Source: UBA3478 sp038134285 (GTDB lineage: Bacteria; Bacteroidota; Bacteroidia; Flavobacteriales; Flavobacteriaceae). Taken from it: DNA of 64,000 bases. A program made the position numbers and the translations under genes. Numbering within the stretch: position 1 is the stretch's first letter; every line of letters starts with the position of its first letter. The notes below the pieces were generated by a model. That model was not told the origin of the DNA. It worked only from the letters and a program-made list of their open reading frames with translations, and made no database searches. The DNA lies in NCBI GenBank assembly GCA_038134285.1, contig JAYPUW010000001.1, forward strand, positions 185,757-249,756. The letters run 5' to 3'. Shown piece after piece: positions 42,912-52,595 of this stretch.

Positions 42912-43952
42912 ATGATTGAAGAGAAAAACATGCCACTTAGATCTATTAAAGAATTAGGCGAATTTGCCTTAATCGACCATCTTACTAAAGCGTTTAAAAT
43001 CACCCGAAGCGAGACCCTGAAAGGGATCGGAGACGACGCAGCCCTACTCGAGATGGGGAATGAAAAAACAGTGATCAGCACTGACATGCTGGTTGAAGGA
43101 ATCCACTTCAATCTCAGTTACATGCCCATGAGGCATTTGGGTTATAAGGCGGTGGTTGTAAATCTATCGGATATCTGCGCGATGAATGCGAGACCCACGC
43201 ACATCACTGTTTCAATTTCGGTGTCAAATCGTTTCACGCTTGAAGCCTTAGAGGCCTTCTATCAAGGCGTACAAGATGCCTGTGAGACCTACAAGGTTGA
43301 CTTAGTTGGAGGCGATACCACTGCATCCCTCAAAGGCATGACCATTTCGGTCACCGCTATCGGAAAGGTGGCCAAAGATAAAGTGACCTATCGCAGTGGG
43401 GCAAAAGAAAACGATTTGCTTGTGGTCAGCGGTGATTTGGGTGGTGCATATTTAGGATTTCAGGTATTAGAACGCGAGCGTCAGGTCTTTGAAGCCAATC
43501 CCAAACATCAGCCAGACCTAGAGCCGTACCACTACATTGTACAGCGTCAGCTCAAACCCGAAGCACGCCTAGATATCGTAGACCTTCTGGAGGCGCTCGA
43601 AGTTACCCCTACGGCAATGATCGATATCAGTGACGGCCTATCTTCAGAGGCCATGCACTTGCATAAAGAATCTGGGGTCGGGGTCGTGATCTACGAAGAA
43701 AAGCTTCCTATTGACCCTACCGTCATCTCGGTAAGCGAAGAGTTCAGATTAAACCCTACAACAACGGTCCTGAACGGCGGTGAAGACTACGAATTACTCT
43801 TCAGTATCCGTCAAGAAGACTATATAAAGATCAAAGCGAATCCCAATTTGAGCGTAATCGGTCATATGGCAGAAAAAAACAAAGGAGCTCAACTCGTTTT
43901 ACGCTCTGGAGAACAGTCAGAATTGAAGGCTCAAGGATGGACTTCATTCTAA
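42912..43952 (+). CDS. thiL: Thiamine-monophosphate kinase
   Basis: ThiL phosphorylates thiamine monophosphate to the active diphosphate. The 346-residue PurM/ThiL-fold protein has GIGDDAALLEMG near residues 38-49, STDMLVEGIHFNLSYMP near 56-72, LVGGDTTASLKGMTISVTAIG near 134-154 and NGGEDYELLF near 280-289. It has its own promoter box and no other thiamine genes beside it. It is a single gene read away from the SUF operon. Confidence 0.93.
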   Translation: MIEEKNMPLRSIKELGEFALIDHLTKAFKITRSETLKGIGDDAALLEMGNEKTVISTDMLVEGIHFNLSYMPMRHLGYKAVVVNLSDICAMNARPTHITVSISVSNRFTLEALEAFYQGVQDACETYKVDLVGGDTTASLKGMTISVTAIGKVAKDKVTYRSGAKENDLLVVSGDLGGAYLGFQVLERERQVFEANPKHQPDLEPYHYIVQRQLKPEARLDIVDLLEALEVTPTAMIDISDGLSSEAMHLHKESGVGVVIYEEKLPIDPTVISVSEEFRLNPTTTVLNGGEDYELLFSIRQEDYIKIKANPNLSVIGHMAEKNKGAQLVLRSGEQSELKAQGWTSF

Positions 43953-43999
43953 TACTCAATTGATTTTATCAATAAATATACCGATCAGTATTATAGCGG

Positions 44000-45292
44000 T
44001 CAGTTATTCATGAGCTCTTCTATCTCTTCAGTCTCAATCGGAAAAGATTGCATGAGGTTTTTAGGCGCTCCCTGCTGTTGAACCACCACGTTGTCCTCTA
44101 GGCGCACTCCGAAGCCTTCTTCTGGAATATAAATTCCAGGCTCAACGGTAAAAACCATGTTGGCCTTAATTGGTGTTTTGAGTTCCCCATAGTCGTGGGT
44201 GTTCAGCCCCAAATGATGACATGTTCCGTGCATGAAATACTTCTTATACGCAGGCCTATCGTCTGATTGCCCCTGAACATCTGCCTTGTCTAAGAGGCCA
44301 AGCTCTAGGAGTTCTGCCGTCATAATCTTGCCTACCTCTTTATGATGCTCAGCCCATAGAATACCAGGGCTAAGCAATTCGGTAGCCTCTTTTTTGACGC
44401 GTAGCACGGCGTCATAGACTTTGCGTTGTCTTTCGCTGAATTTACCGCTGACCGGGATCGTGCGCGTCATATCGCTAGAATAATTGGCGTATTCGGCAGC
44501 AACATCCATGAGCAGCAACTCTCCTGCCTGACACTGTTTATTGTTTTGGATGTAATGCAGAATATTAGCGGCATTACCAGAAGCTATAATCGGTAGATAG
44601 GCAAATCCTTTAGACCTGTTGCGAACAAACTCATGCAAGTACTCCGCTTCGATCTCGTACTCCCAGACGCCTGGCTGAACAAAACTCAAGACGCGTCTAA
44701 ACCCTTTTTCTGTAATGTTGCACGCTTGTGCAATAAGCGCTACTTCTTCAGGTTCTTTAACCCCTCTGATTGCGTTTAAGATCGGAAAGCTTTTAGCAGT
44801 GATGTGCGCCGGATAGTGCTCCTTTACCTTTTTGATAAAACGCTCTTCACGCGTCTCGGTCTCTACCGCTTGCCGGTAATGCTCGTTGGTGTTGAAGTAT
44901 ACCGTGTCTGCCTCGCTCATAAGGTCAGCAAAAATGTTTTCAAATTGATGGGTCCAATACACCGTTTCTATCCCCGAAACCGCAGTGGCTTGACCTTTGT
45001 CGAGTTTGGGTCCTTCCCATACGGCAATATGCTCGTTGGTTTCTCGAACAAACAAAACCTCTCTGTGTTTTGGGTTAATAGCCCCGGGAAAAAGCACTAG
45101 AATACTCTCCTCTTGGTCTACCCCAGTGAGGTAAAACAAGTCGCGCTGCTGCTCAAACGGAAAAGTCGCGTCGGCACCAATGGGATAAATGTCATTTGAA
45201 TTGAACACGGCCAGGCTTTTGGCCTTCATTTGGGCAACAAACTTGGCGCGGTTTTTCTCAAAGAGCGCCTGGGGTAAGTGGTGGTATTTCAT
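44000..45292 (-). CDS. pepP: Xaa-Pro aminopeptidase (aminopeptidase P family)
   Basis: The 430-residue enzyme removes N-terminal residues in front of proline. It has the creatinase-type N-terminal domain and a pita-bread catalytic domain: SGNAANILHYIQNN near 243-256, the two-metal site residues in MDVAAEYANYSSDMTRT, HGTCHHLGLNTHDYG near 356-370, FTVEPGIYIPEEGFGVRLED near 384-403. Its start overlaps the stop of the GH16 gene by one base (TGATG), so both come from one message. It lacks a signal peptide. Confidence 0.92.
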   Translation of the reverse strand: MKYHHLPQALFEKNRAKFVAQMKAKSLAVFNSNDIYPIGADATFPFEQQRDLFYLTGVDQEESILVLFPGAINPKHREVLFVRETNEHIAVWEGPKLDKGQATAVSGIETVYWTHQFENIFADLMSEADTVYFNTNEHYRQAVETETREERFIKKVKEHYPAHITAKSFPILNAIRGVKEPEEVALIAQACNITEKGFRRVLSFVQPGVWEYEIEAEYLHEFVRNRSKGFAYLPIIASGNAANILHYIQNNKQCQAGELLLMDVAAEYANYSSDMTRTIPVSGKFSERQRKVYDAVLRVKKEATELLSPGILWAEHHKEVGKIMTAELLELGLLDKADVQGQSDDRPAYKKYFMHGTCHHLGLNTHDYGELKTPIKANMVFTVEPGIYIPEEGFGVRLEDNVVVQQQGAPKNLMQSFPIETEEIEELMNN

Positions 45293-46176
45293 CAGTCGTT
45301 TAGTTGATAAACGCGTACGTAATCGATTTCCATCTGGTCCGCTTCAAAGCTTGCGGGAACATCTCCACCAAGGCTACCCCCCATAGCGACATTTAACAAT
45401 AAGTAATGCGGATTATCAAACGGCACATTTGAAGCGTTGTTCATGCGGACCACTAATTTGTCATCGACATAAATATCCATGCGATCAGCATCCCATATCA
45501 AGATGTAATCATGAAAACTGCTAGTTGAGGTAGGCGCTGATGTTTTAAGGCCGTATGTCCCATAGGAGTTGGTTCCGGTATCGTGCCAGTGAAAAGTGCC
45601 TAGCGTTTCATTCTTATTCGAGCCCAATTGCTCCATAATGTCCATTTCTCCGGCATGTGGCCAGCCCACGCTTCCGCGCGTATTGCCGAAATAGTTGCCT
45701 TTTTCATCGATGTTAGAGCCCAATGTCCAAATGGCCGGCCAGGTTCCTGCAGAAGAAGGAAGTTTTGCGCGCACCTCAACCTTTCCGTATTGAAAGTCGA
45801 ACTTCGAATTCAATCGTGCAGAGGTATATTCCTTGGTCAAGCCCGCAAATTCGTAGTTCTCGCGCTTTGCTACGATCTTCAAGGTTCCGTCGCTGACGTA
45901 GGCATTCTCTTCTCGACTCGTGTAATGTTGAAGTTCGTTGTTCGCCCATCCGTTATCGGTAATAGGTTCTACTTGAAAGTGCCATTTTGCTGCATCTGGT
46001 GAGCCTTCGTAGTCAAACTCATCTCCCCAAACCATTTCGTACTCTGGGGCCTTGGGGGCTTCAATTGACGAATTGTCAGGACTGCTTGTGTCGGCATTAG
46101 CCGGCTGGTCTGAAGAAGAGCAACAGACCATAGCCCCAATCAAAAATAGTGTCAATGTTAAAGTTGTAGATTTCAT
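45292..46176 (-). CDS. GH16 beta-glucanase lipoprotein (laminarinase-like)
   Basis: This 294-residue surface lipoprotein has a lipobox near C18/C19 (GAMVCCSSS) and a full GH16 catalytic domain from about residue 48. The active site is GEMDIMEQLG with nucleophile E177, D179 and acid/base E182, and the bend after it matches laminarinases (endo-1,3-beta-glucanases). It probably cleaves algal laminarin outside the cell, which is typical of marine Bacteroidota. No SusC/SusD pair is next to it. It lies upstream of pepP. Confidence 0.9.
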   Translation of the reverse strand: MKSTTLTLTLFLIGAMVCCSSSDQPANADTSSPDNSSIEAPKAPEYEMVWGDEFDYEGSPDAAKWHFQVEPITDNGWANNELQHYTSREENAYVSDGTLKIVAKRENYEFAGLTKEYTSARLNSKFDFQYGKVEVRAKLPSSAGTWPAIWTLGSNIDEKGNYFGNTRGSVGWPHAGEMDIMEQLGSNKNETLGTFHWHDTGTNSYGTYGLKTSAPTSTSSFHDYILIWDADRMDIYVDDKLVVRMNNASNVPFDNPHYLLLNVAMGGSLGGDVPASFEADQMEIDYVRVYQLND

Positions 46177-46233
46177 AGTTATCTTTAGTTGTTTTCAATT
46201 CAAATTTCAACGTTCTCGTAAAGGTATTATAAA

Positions 46234-49014
46234 ATGAACCGAACTCGAATTCTCTGTACGCTGCTTTCTATAAGCCTTAGTTTTTGTGCATTCGCTCAAT
46301 ATCAGTTTGAAGCCATAGACTTTAACCTCATCGGCCCAAGCGTCATGAGCGGAAGAGTCGTTGACCTTGAAGTAAATCCTGAAGACCCCACAGAATTTTA
46401 CGTGGCCTATGCCTCTGGAGGCTTGTGGCACAGCACAGACAACGGCACTTCTTTTACCCCTATTTTTGACAACACCCCAACTCAAAATCTTGGTGACATC
46501 GCCATGCACTGGCCCAGCAGAACACTTTATGTCGGGACAGGAGAAAACAACTCATCTCGCTCTTCATATGCGGGGATTGGTCTTTTTAAAACCACAGACA
46601 ATGGCAAATCGTGGATGCATATTGGCCTAGAAGACAGTCATCATATTGGGCGGATTGTAGTTGCTCCTTCTAATCCTGATCACGTAGTGGTTGGGGTAAT
46701 CGGACACCTTTACACTCCCAATCAAGAGCGCGGCGTGTTTCGCTCAACAGATGGCGGTGCTAATTGGAGCAAAACGCTCTTTATAAATGAAAACACAGGC
46801 GTTATTGATCTTGCACAGGATCCGTCAGACTTCAATACGCTTTATGCGGCAACTTGGGAGCGCGAGCGCAAGGCCTGGAATTTCAACGGGAGCGGAGCCG
46901 GATCGGCCATCTATAAAAGTTCAGACGCAGGACAAACATGGGTCAAAATCAGCACTCCAGATAGCGGGTTTCCGCAGGGAGAGGGCGTGGGTCGAATTGG
47001 ACTAAGCGTTTTTGATTCTAAAACACTTTATGCGGTGCTCGACAATCAGGCTAGACGTCCGAACCAACCCAAAAAAGCCAACGAAAACTTGGTCAAAGAC
47101 GACTTTAAAAGCATGAGCAAAGAAGCGCTGCTCGCCCTTGACAACAAAAAACTCAATGACTTTTTAAAGACGAATGGCTTTCAAGAAAAATACCGTGCTG
47201 AAAACGTAAAACAATTAGTGCGCGACGGCATGGTCGTTCCTAAAGATTTGGCCACCTACCTCGAAGACGCCAACGCCATGCTGTTTGACACTCCTGTGAT
47301 CGGTGCAGAGGTTTACCGCAGTGACGATGGAGGGTTAAGCTGGACGCGAACACACGAAGAATTTATAGACGGCCTGTTTTACAGTTATGGCTATTACTTC
47401 GCCCAAGTCCGAGTCGATCCTAACGACAAAGACAACCTTTATCTCGCAGGGGTCCCACTAATTCAATCAAAAGATGGCGGAATAACGTTCGCCAACATTG
47501 ACAAAGGAAATGTCCACGCAGACCACCATGCCTTATGGATCAACCCCAAACGTCCGGGACATTTAGTCAACGGAAACGACGGCGGCATTAATATCACTTA
47601 TGACGATGGTTCGCATTGGACCAAAAACAACAGCCCAGCCGTTGGACAATTTTATGCGATTCAAGTAGACAGCCAAAACCCCTACAACGTCTACGGTGGC
47701 CTACAAGACAATGGGGTTTGGAAAGCCGTTCATACTGCCGAAAACAATACGGATTGGTTGGCATCAGGGCTCAATCCTTGGCAGGAGCTCATAGGTGGTG
47801 ATGGTATGCAAATAGAGGTAGACCCTCGCGGAGCATCGAAGGTGTTTACCGGATATCAATTTGGAAACTATTTTAGAGTTGATCAGGAGGGCAAGCGCAC
47901 TTATATCACCCCTAAGCACACCTTAGGAGAAGCGCCTTATCGCTTCAATTGGCAAACCCCAATTTTGTTGTCAAAACACCATCCTGATGTATTGTATATG
48001 GGAAGCAACAAGCTGCACCGCTCGCTCAATCAAGGTGACGATTGGGAGACGCTTTCAGACGACCTCACCCAAGGCGGCAAAAAAGGCAATGTGGCCTATG
48101 GCACCCTCACCACGCTCAGCGAATCTAGTTTTCAATTCGGCATGCTCTATACGGGTAGCGATGACGGACTTATCCACTTAACTCAAGACGGGGGTCACAG
48201 CTTTAAGCGTATATCAGGTGCCCTTCCGCAAAACCTTTGGGTTAGTCGTGTGGCTGCCTCAACCCACAAGAAGGCACGAGTATATGCTACGCTAAACGGG
48301 TATAGAAACGACGACTTTACACCTCTTGTATACGTCAGTGAGAACCAAGGTGAAACCTGGAAAAACATTAGCGCCAACCTCCCGCAGTCTCCGGTGAACG
48401 TCATTGTAGAAGATCCGTTGAACGAAAACCTCCTTTTAGTGGGGTTAGACAATGGCCTTTACGTAAGTCTCGATCGCGGAGATTCGTGGAGTCTGCTTGA
48501 TCAAGGCCTCGTGCCTGTGGCCGTTCATGACCTCAAAATTCAAGCAGAGGCTTCACACCTAGTTGCCGGAACGCATGGGCGAAGCATTTATGTAGCCGAC
48601 ATTTCGGCCCTACAAAAGGCCACCCCTAGCGTACTCGCCCAGGCCCTTCATATGTTCGAAGTTCAACCTCTGAAAAGGTCTAACCGATGGGGGGGCGTAC
48701 GCTCTTTATTCGCTGAAGCCTATACGCCTAGCCTCTCAATAACCTTCTACAGCGCAAAAGACACTAAGGCTACATTCAGTGTAGGCCATGAAAATAACGA
48801 GTTATACAGCGTCCCCCTTGAGGCCAAAAAGGGCTTCAACAGTGTTTCTTATCCGCTAGAAATACAAGTTTCAAAACTTTCACGCCTTTCGAAGAAAGAA
48901 CGAGCCTTATTCACCGCATCAGCTAACGGCACTTATTACCTTCCGAAAGGTAGTTATAGCTTGACTTTAAGCACCCCTGATGGCAAGAGCGGTCAGGTGT
49001 TTACGGTAGAGTAA
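46234..49014 (+). CDS. VPS10/sortilin-like BNR-repeat exported protein
   Basis: This 926-residue exported protein has a signal peptide (residues 1-20) and repeated Asp-boxes (STDNGTSF, TTDNGKSWMH, STDGGANWSK, SSDAGQTWVK, SDDGGLSWTR) making a sortilin-type propeller. It shares block order with the protein at 21856-24954, including DADHH/DHHALWINPKRPG and the LYTGSDDGLIHL region, so they are paralogues. It has an extra charged insert at about residues 270-350 that the other lacks. The function of these bacterial propellers is not established. Confidence 0.85.
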   Translation: MNRTRILCTLLSISLSFCAFAQYQFEAIDFNLIGPSVMSGRVVDLEVNPEDPTEFYVAYASGGLWHSTDNGTSFTPIFDNTPTQNLGDIAMHWPSRTLYVGTGENNSSRSSYAGIGLFKTTDNGKSWMHIGLEDSHHIGRIVVAPSNPDHVVVGVIGHLYTPNQERGVFRSTDGGANWSKTLFINENTGVIDLAQDPSDFNTLYAATWERERKAWNFNGSGAGSAIYKSSDAGQTWVKISTPDSGFPQGEGVGRIGLSVFDSKTLYAVLDNQARRPNQPKKANENLVKDDFKSMSKEALLALDNKKLNDFLKTNGFQEKYRAENVKQLVRDGMVVPKDLATYLEDANAMLFDTPVIGAEVYRSDDGGLSWTRTHEEFIDGLFYSYGYYFAQVRVDPNDKDNLYLAGVPLIQSKDGGITFANIDKGNVHADHHALWINPKRPGHLVNGNDGGINITYDDGSHWTKNNSPAVGQFYAIQVDSQNPYNVYGGLQDNGVWKAVHTAENNTDWLASGLNPWQELIGGDGMQIEVDPRGASKVFTGYQFGNYFRVDQEGKRTYITPKHTLGEAPYRFNWQTPILLSKHHPDVLYMGSNKLHRSLNQGDDWETLSDDLTQGGKKGNVAYGTLTTLSESSFQFGMLYTGSDDGLIHLTQDGGHSFKRISGALPQNLWVSRVAASTHKKARVYATLNGYRNDDFTPLVYVSENQGETWKNISANLPQSPVNVIVEDPLNENLLLVGLDNGLYVSLDRGDSWSLLDQGLVPVAVHDLKIQAEASHLVAGTHGRSIYVADISALQKATPSVLAQALHMFEVQPLKRSNRWGGVRSLFAEAYTPSLSITFYSAKDTKATFSVGHENNELYSVPLEAKKGFNSVSYPLEIQVSKLSRLSKKERALFTASANGTYYLPKGSYSLTLSTPDGKSGQVFTVE

Positions 49015-49063
49015 TCAAGAATTGATTTAAATAAGAAGGCATTGTTTTATTGAACTGCTCTTC

Positions 49064-49095
49064 TTTGCAGAATAAGCGTTCGAGGCTTAATTTTG
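49064..49095 (+). promoter_or_regulatory. Promoter of the sdhCAB operon (TTTG-N20-TAATTTTG)
   Basis: TTTG at 49064-49067 and TAATTTTG at 49088-49095 are 20 bases apart, a near-ideal Bacteroidota sigma-A promoter. It lies 34 bases upstream of the sdhC start. Confidence 0.7.
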
Positions 49096-49129
49096 TGCCG
49101 TTAAGTCACTATAGGCAAACAACATTCAC

Positions 49130-49789
49130 ATGTTTAGTTCTTCGCTGTTGCGTAAGTTGGTTATGGCTCTGTCAGGGCTGTTCCTCATCTCTTTTTTGGC
49201 GCTTCACCTCGCCATTAATTTAGCCTCAGTTTTTTCGATTGAGTTGTACAACGAGTGGTCACATTTCATGGGGTACAACAAAATCGTTCAGCTTTTACTT
49301 CAGCCCGTTCTCGTGGCTGGTGTTGTCGTACACTTCGTGATGGGCTTTGTACTTGAAGTTCAAAACCGAAAGGCAAGAGGCGCTCAGGGTTACGCGGTTA
49401 AAGGCGGGGGGACCAACAGCAGTTGGTTATCTAGAAACATGATCCTTTCTGGGGCGGTAGTCTTAGCATTCATTGGCTTACACATGTATGACTTCTGGTT
49501 GCATGAATTGACCTACAAATACGTGAAGCAATTGCCTGTAGATACAGGCCGTTACCACGAATTTACCGTAGCAAAATTCAGTACTATCGGAAGAACGGCT
49601 ATCTACAGCTTGTCTTTCGTTTTACTCGCTATGCACCTCTATCACGGCTTTGCCTCTTCAATGCAAACCATCGGATTAGACAACAAATACGGTAAGGCTA
49701 TCCAGGCCTTTGCAAAGGTGTTCGCCATTGCTGTTCCGGCTGGCTTTATTTTCATCGCATTATACCACCATTTAAATCCTCTTCAATAG
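49130..49789 (+). CDS. sdhC: Succinate dehydrogenase cytochrome b subunit
   Basis: The 219-residue membrane subunit anchors SdhAB and carries heme b. It has five hydrophobic helices and conserved histidines H26 (ALHLAINL), H65 (VHFVMGFV), H123 (GLHMYDFW) and H178 (LYHGF region) in positions expected for the diheme type-B anchors. One polypeptide anchor is typical of Bacteroidota. The gene leads sdhCAB, one base before sdhA. Confidence 0.92.
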   Translation: MFSSSLLRKLVMALSGLFLISFLALHLAINLASVFSIELYNEWSHFMGYNKIVQLLLQPVLVAGVVVHFVMGFVLEVQNRKARGAQGYAVKGGGTNSSWLSRNMILSGAVVLAFIGLHMYDFWLHELTYKYVKQLPVDTGRYHEFTVAKFSTIGRTAIYSLSFVLLAMHLYHGFASSMQTIGLDNKYGKAIQAFAKVFAIAVPAGFIFIALYHHLNPLQ

Positions 49790-49790
49790 C

Positions 49791-51794
49791 ATGGCTTTAC
49801 TCGATTCAAAAGTTCCTCAAGGCCCATTAACCGAGAAGTGGAGCAAACACAAAAATGACATTCGCCTGGTCAATCCGGCAAACAAAAGAAATATAGATGT
49901 TGTCGTTGTAGGAACCGGACTCGCCGGGGCCTCTGCTTCAGCTACACTTGCAGAGCTTGGATACAATGTCAAGACGTTTTGCTACCAAGACTCTCCTCGC
50001 CGTGCGCACTCTATCGCCGCTCAAGGGGGGGTGAATGCAGCGAAAAACTATCAGGGTGATGGAGATTCGGTCTATCGTCTGTTCTACGACACCATTAAAG
50101 GAGGAGATTACCGCTCAAGAGAGGCTAACGTTTATCGTTTGGCTGAGGTGTCGATAAATATAATTGACCAATGTGTGGCCCAAGGTGTTCCGTTTGCACG
50201 TGAATACGGAGGGCTATTAGATAACCGCTCTTTCGGGGGGGTTCAGGTGTCGCGTACCTTTTACGCAAAAGGACAAACCGGTCAGCAGCTTTTGTTAGGA
50301 GCCTATTCTGCAATGAACCGTCAGATTCAGCGTGGAAAAATTAAGTCGTACACCCGTCACGAGATGATGGACCTAGTCTTGGTTGGCGGAAAAGCAAGAG
50401 GAATTATCACTCGTAACCTCGTTACCGGGGAGATCGAAAGACATGGCGCACACGCAGTGGTTCTTGCCACAGGCGGATACGGAAACGTATTTTTCTTATC
50501 GACTTACTGTATGGGGGCAAACGTGATGGCGGCTTGGAGGGCGCACCGAAGAGGAGCGCTATTCGCCAATCCGTGCTTTACCCAAATTCACCCTACGTGT
50601 ATTCCGGTATCTGGAGACCATCAATCAAAACTCACCCTTATGTCAGAGTCACTCAGAAACGACGGACGTATTTGGGTGCCTAAGAAACTAGAAGACGCTC
50701 AAGCGATTCGTGAAGGCAAATTGAAGCCTACCCAAATTGCAGAAGAAGATCGCGATTACTATCTAGAACGTCGCTATCCTGCATTCGGAAATCTCGTACC
50801 GCGTGACGTCGCTTCGAGAGCAGCAAAAGAGCGTTGCGATGCCGGGTACGGAGTGAACAAAACAGGAGAGGCCGTTTATCTCGATTTTCACTCGGCCATC
50901 ATGCGTTACGGCCGTGAGAAGGCTAACACTTTGGGGCTCAAAGATACCGATGACAAAACGGTTCGAGATCTTGGCGAGGAGATCGTAGAGGCCAAATACG
51001 GAAATCTCTTTCAGATGTACGAGAAGATCGTAGATGAAAACCCCTACAAGACGCCTATGAAGATCTATCCGGCCGTTCACTATGCAATGGGAGGCCTTTG
51101 GGTAGACTACAACTTGATGACCACTATTCCTGGGTGTTATGCAGCAGGAGAGGCTAACTTTAGCGATCACGGCGCCAACCGCTTGGGGGCCTCTGCACTC
51201 ATGCAGGGTCTTGCAGATGGGTATTTCGTATTGCCTTACACTATTGGTGACTACCTAGCCGACGACATTCAAACCGGTGCCATCGATACCAATACTGCCG
51301 CGTTCGATGAGGCAGAGAGCGCGGTCAAAGAAAAGCTAGAACGCCTCATGAAGGGTTCTGGGCAGCGCTCGGTAGACTACTATCACAAGAAGCTCGGAAA
51401 GATCATGTGGAACAAATGCGGTATGTCGCGCAACGCTAAAGAGCTACAAGAAGCTATCGAAGAAATTTCTGCATTGCGCAAAGACTTCTATGAAAATGTT
51501 CGAGTAACCGGATCTGCCGACAGCAAAAATCAAGAGCTTGAGAAGGCTGGTCGCGTAGCCGACTTCTTAGAGTTAGGTGAGCTTTTCGCGCTCGACGCGT
51601 TGAATAGAAACGAATCTTGCGGTGGTCACTTTAGAGAAGAATACCAAACCGAAGACGGAGAGGCGCTCAGAGACGATGAAAACTACCGATATGTGGCTGC
51701 CTGGGAATACAAAGATGAGCCCAAGGACGCCATTCTTCACAAGGAAGAGTTGGTATATGAAAACATTGAACTGAAAACAAGATCTTACAAATAA
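49791..51794 (+). CDS. sdhA: Succinate dehydrogenase flavoprotein subunit
   Basis: The 667-residue SdhA oxidises succinate to fumarate and holds covalent FAD. It shows VVVGTGLAGASASATLAELG near residues 38-57, the FAD-linking histidine region RRAHSIAAQGGVNAAKNY near 71-88, the QIHPTCIPVSGDHQSKL substrate loop near 263-279, and HYAMGGLWVDYN near 425-436. It is followed by sdhB after four bases. Strand and order match a type-B succinate:quinone oxidoreductase. Confidence 0.96.
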   Translation: MALLDSKVPQGPLTEKWSKHKNDIRLVNPANKRNIDVVVVGTGLAGASASATLAELGYNVKTFCYQDSPRRAHSIAAQGGVNAAKNYQGDGDSVYRLFYDTIKGGDYRSREANVYRLAEVSINIIDQCVAQGVPFAREYGGLLDNRSFGGVQVSRTFYAKGQTGQQLLLGAYSAMNRQIQRGKIKSYTRHEMMDLVLVGGKARGIITRNLVTGEIERHGAHAVVLATGGYGNVFFLSTYCMGANVMAAWRAHRRGALFANPCFTQIHPTCIPVSGDHQSKLTLMSESLRNDGRIWVPKKLEDAQAIREGKLKPTQIAEEDRDYYLERRYPAFGNLVPRDVASRAAKERCDAGYGVNKTGEAVYLDFHSAIMRYGREKANTLGLKDTDDKTVRDLGEEIVEAKYGNLFQMYEKIVDENPYKTPMKIYPAVHYAMGGLWVDYNLMTTIPGCYAAGEANFSDHGANRLGASALMQGLADGYFVLPYTIGDYLADDIQTGAIDTNTAAFDEAESAVKEKLERLMKGSGQRSVDYYHKKLGKIMWNKCGMSRNAKELQEAIEEISALRKDFYENVRVTGSADSKNQELEKAGRVADFLELGELFALDALNRNESCGGHFREEYQTEDGEALRDDENYRYVAAWEYKDEPKDAILHKEELVYENIELKTRSYK

Positions 51795-51798
51795 GGCT

Positions 51799-52545
51799 AT
51801 GAAAATTCATCTTAAAGTTTGGCGCCAAAAGGACGCGAAATCTAACGGCCATTTTGAGTCCTATACCCTTGATCATATCGAGGCCGACATGTCTTTCTTA
51901 GAGATGTTAGACGTCCTCAACGAGTCTCTGATCAACCAAGGAAAAGAACCTGTTGAATTTGACCACGATTGTAGAGAAGGAATATGTGGAACTTGCTCTA
52001 TGGTCATTAACGGCAAACCTCATGGCCCACAAAAGCGCACTACCACCTGTCAGCTTCACATGAGAAGTTTCAAGGACGGAGACAGCATTACTATTGAGCC
52101 GTTTAGAGCACTAGCCTTTCCGGTAATCAAAGATCTTATTGTCGATCGCTCTGCATTTGACCGAGTTCAGCAAGCAGGAGGATACATTTCGGTAAACACT
52201 TCAGGTCGCCCGGTAGATGCAAACGCTATCCCTATTGAAAAAGACTATGCGGATGCCTCGTTCAATGCGGCAACCTGTATTGGGTGCGGTGCTTGTGTAG
52301 CAGCCTGTAAGAACGCAAGTGCTATGCTCTTTACTTCTGCGAAAGTGTCGCAGTATGCGCTCCTTCCTCAAGGAAGAGTCGAGGCCACAACACGTGTGTT
52401 GAACATGGTAAAACAAATGGACGCAGAAGGTTTTGGTAACTGTACCAACACCGGAGCCTGTGAGGTAGAGTGCCCTAAGGGAATTTCTCTTGAGAACATA
52501 GCGAGAATGAATCGCGAATACCTAAGTGCAGTAGTAAAAGGATAA
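51799..52545 (+). CDS. sdhB: Succinate dehydrogenase iron-sulfur subunit
   Basis: The 248-residue SdhB passes electrons from FAD to heme/quinone. It has the [2Fe-2S] motif CREGICGTC near residues 54-62, plus a later cysteine CQLH, and the cluster motifs CIGCGACVAACKN near 156-168 and CTNTGACEVECPKGI near 215-229. It ends before a strong terminator, so sdhCAB is a complete operon. Confidence 0.95.
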   Translation: MKIHLKVWRQKDAKSNGHFESYTLDHIEADMSFLEMLDVLNESLINQGKEPVEFDHDCREGICGTCSMVINGKPHGPQKRTTTCQLHMRSFKDGDSITIEPFRALAFPVIKDLIVDRSAFDRVQQAGGYISVNTSGRPVDANAIPIEKDYADASFNAATCIGCGACVAACKNASAMLFTSAKVSQYALLPQGRVEATTRVLNMVKQMDAEGFGNCTNTGACEVECPKGISLENIARMNREYLSAVVKG

Positions 52546-52564
52546 GCTAAAACGCTTTCATCAT

Positions 52565-52593
52565 AAAAAAGCCCGGAACGTCCGGGCTTTTTT
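52565..52593. terminator. Bidirectional terminator between sdhB and accC
   Basis: AAAAAAGCCCGGA pairs with TCCGGGCTTTTTT around a 3-base loop. The A and T runs on both sides allow it to end both convergent operons. Confidence 0.9.
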
Positions 52594-52595
52594 AG

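Noticed and set aside
43959..43973. Terminator after thiL (ATTGAT-TTT-ATCAAT)
   Set aside because: The stem is AT-only and has no T run after it, so support is too weak to list.
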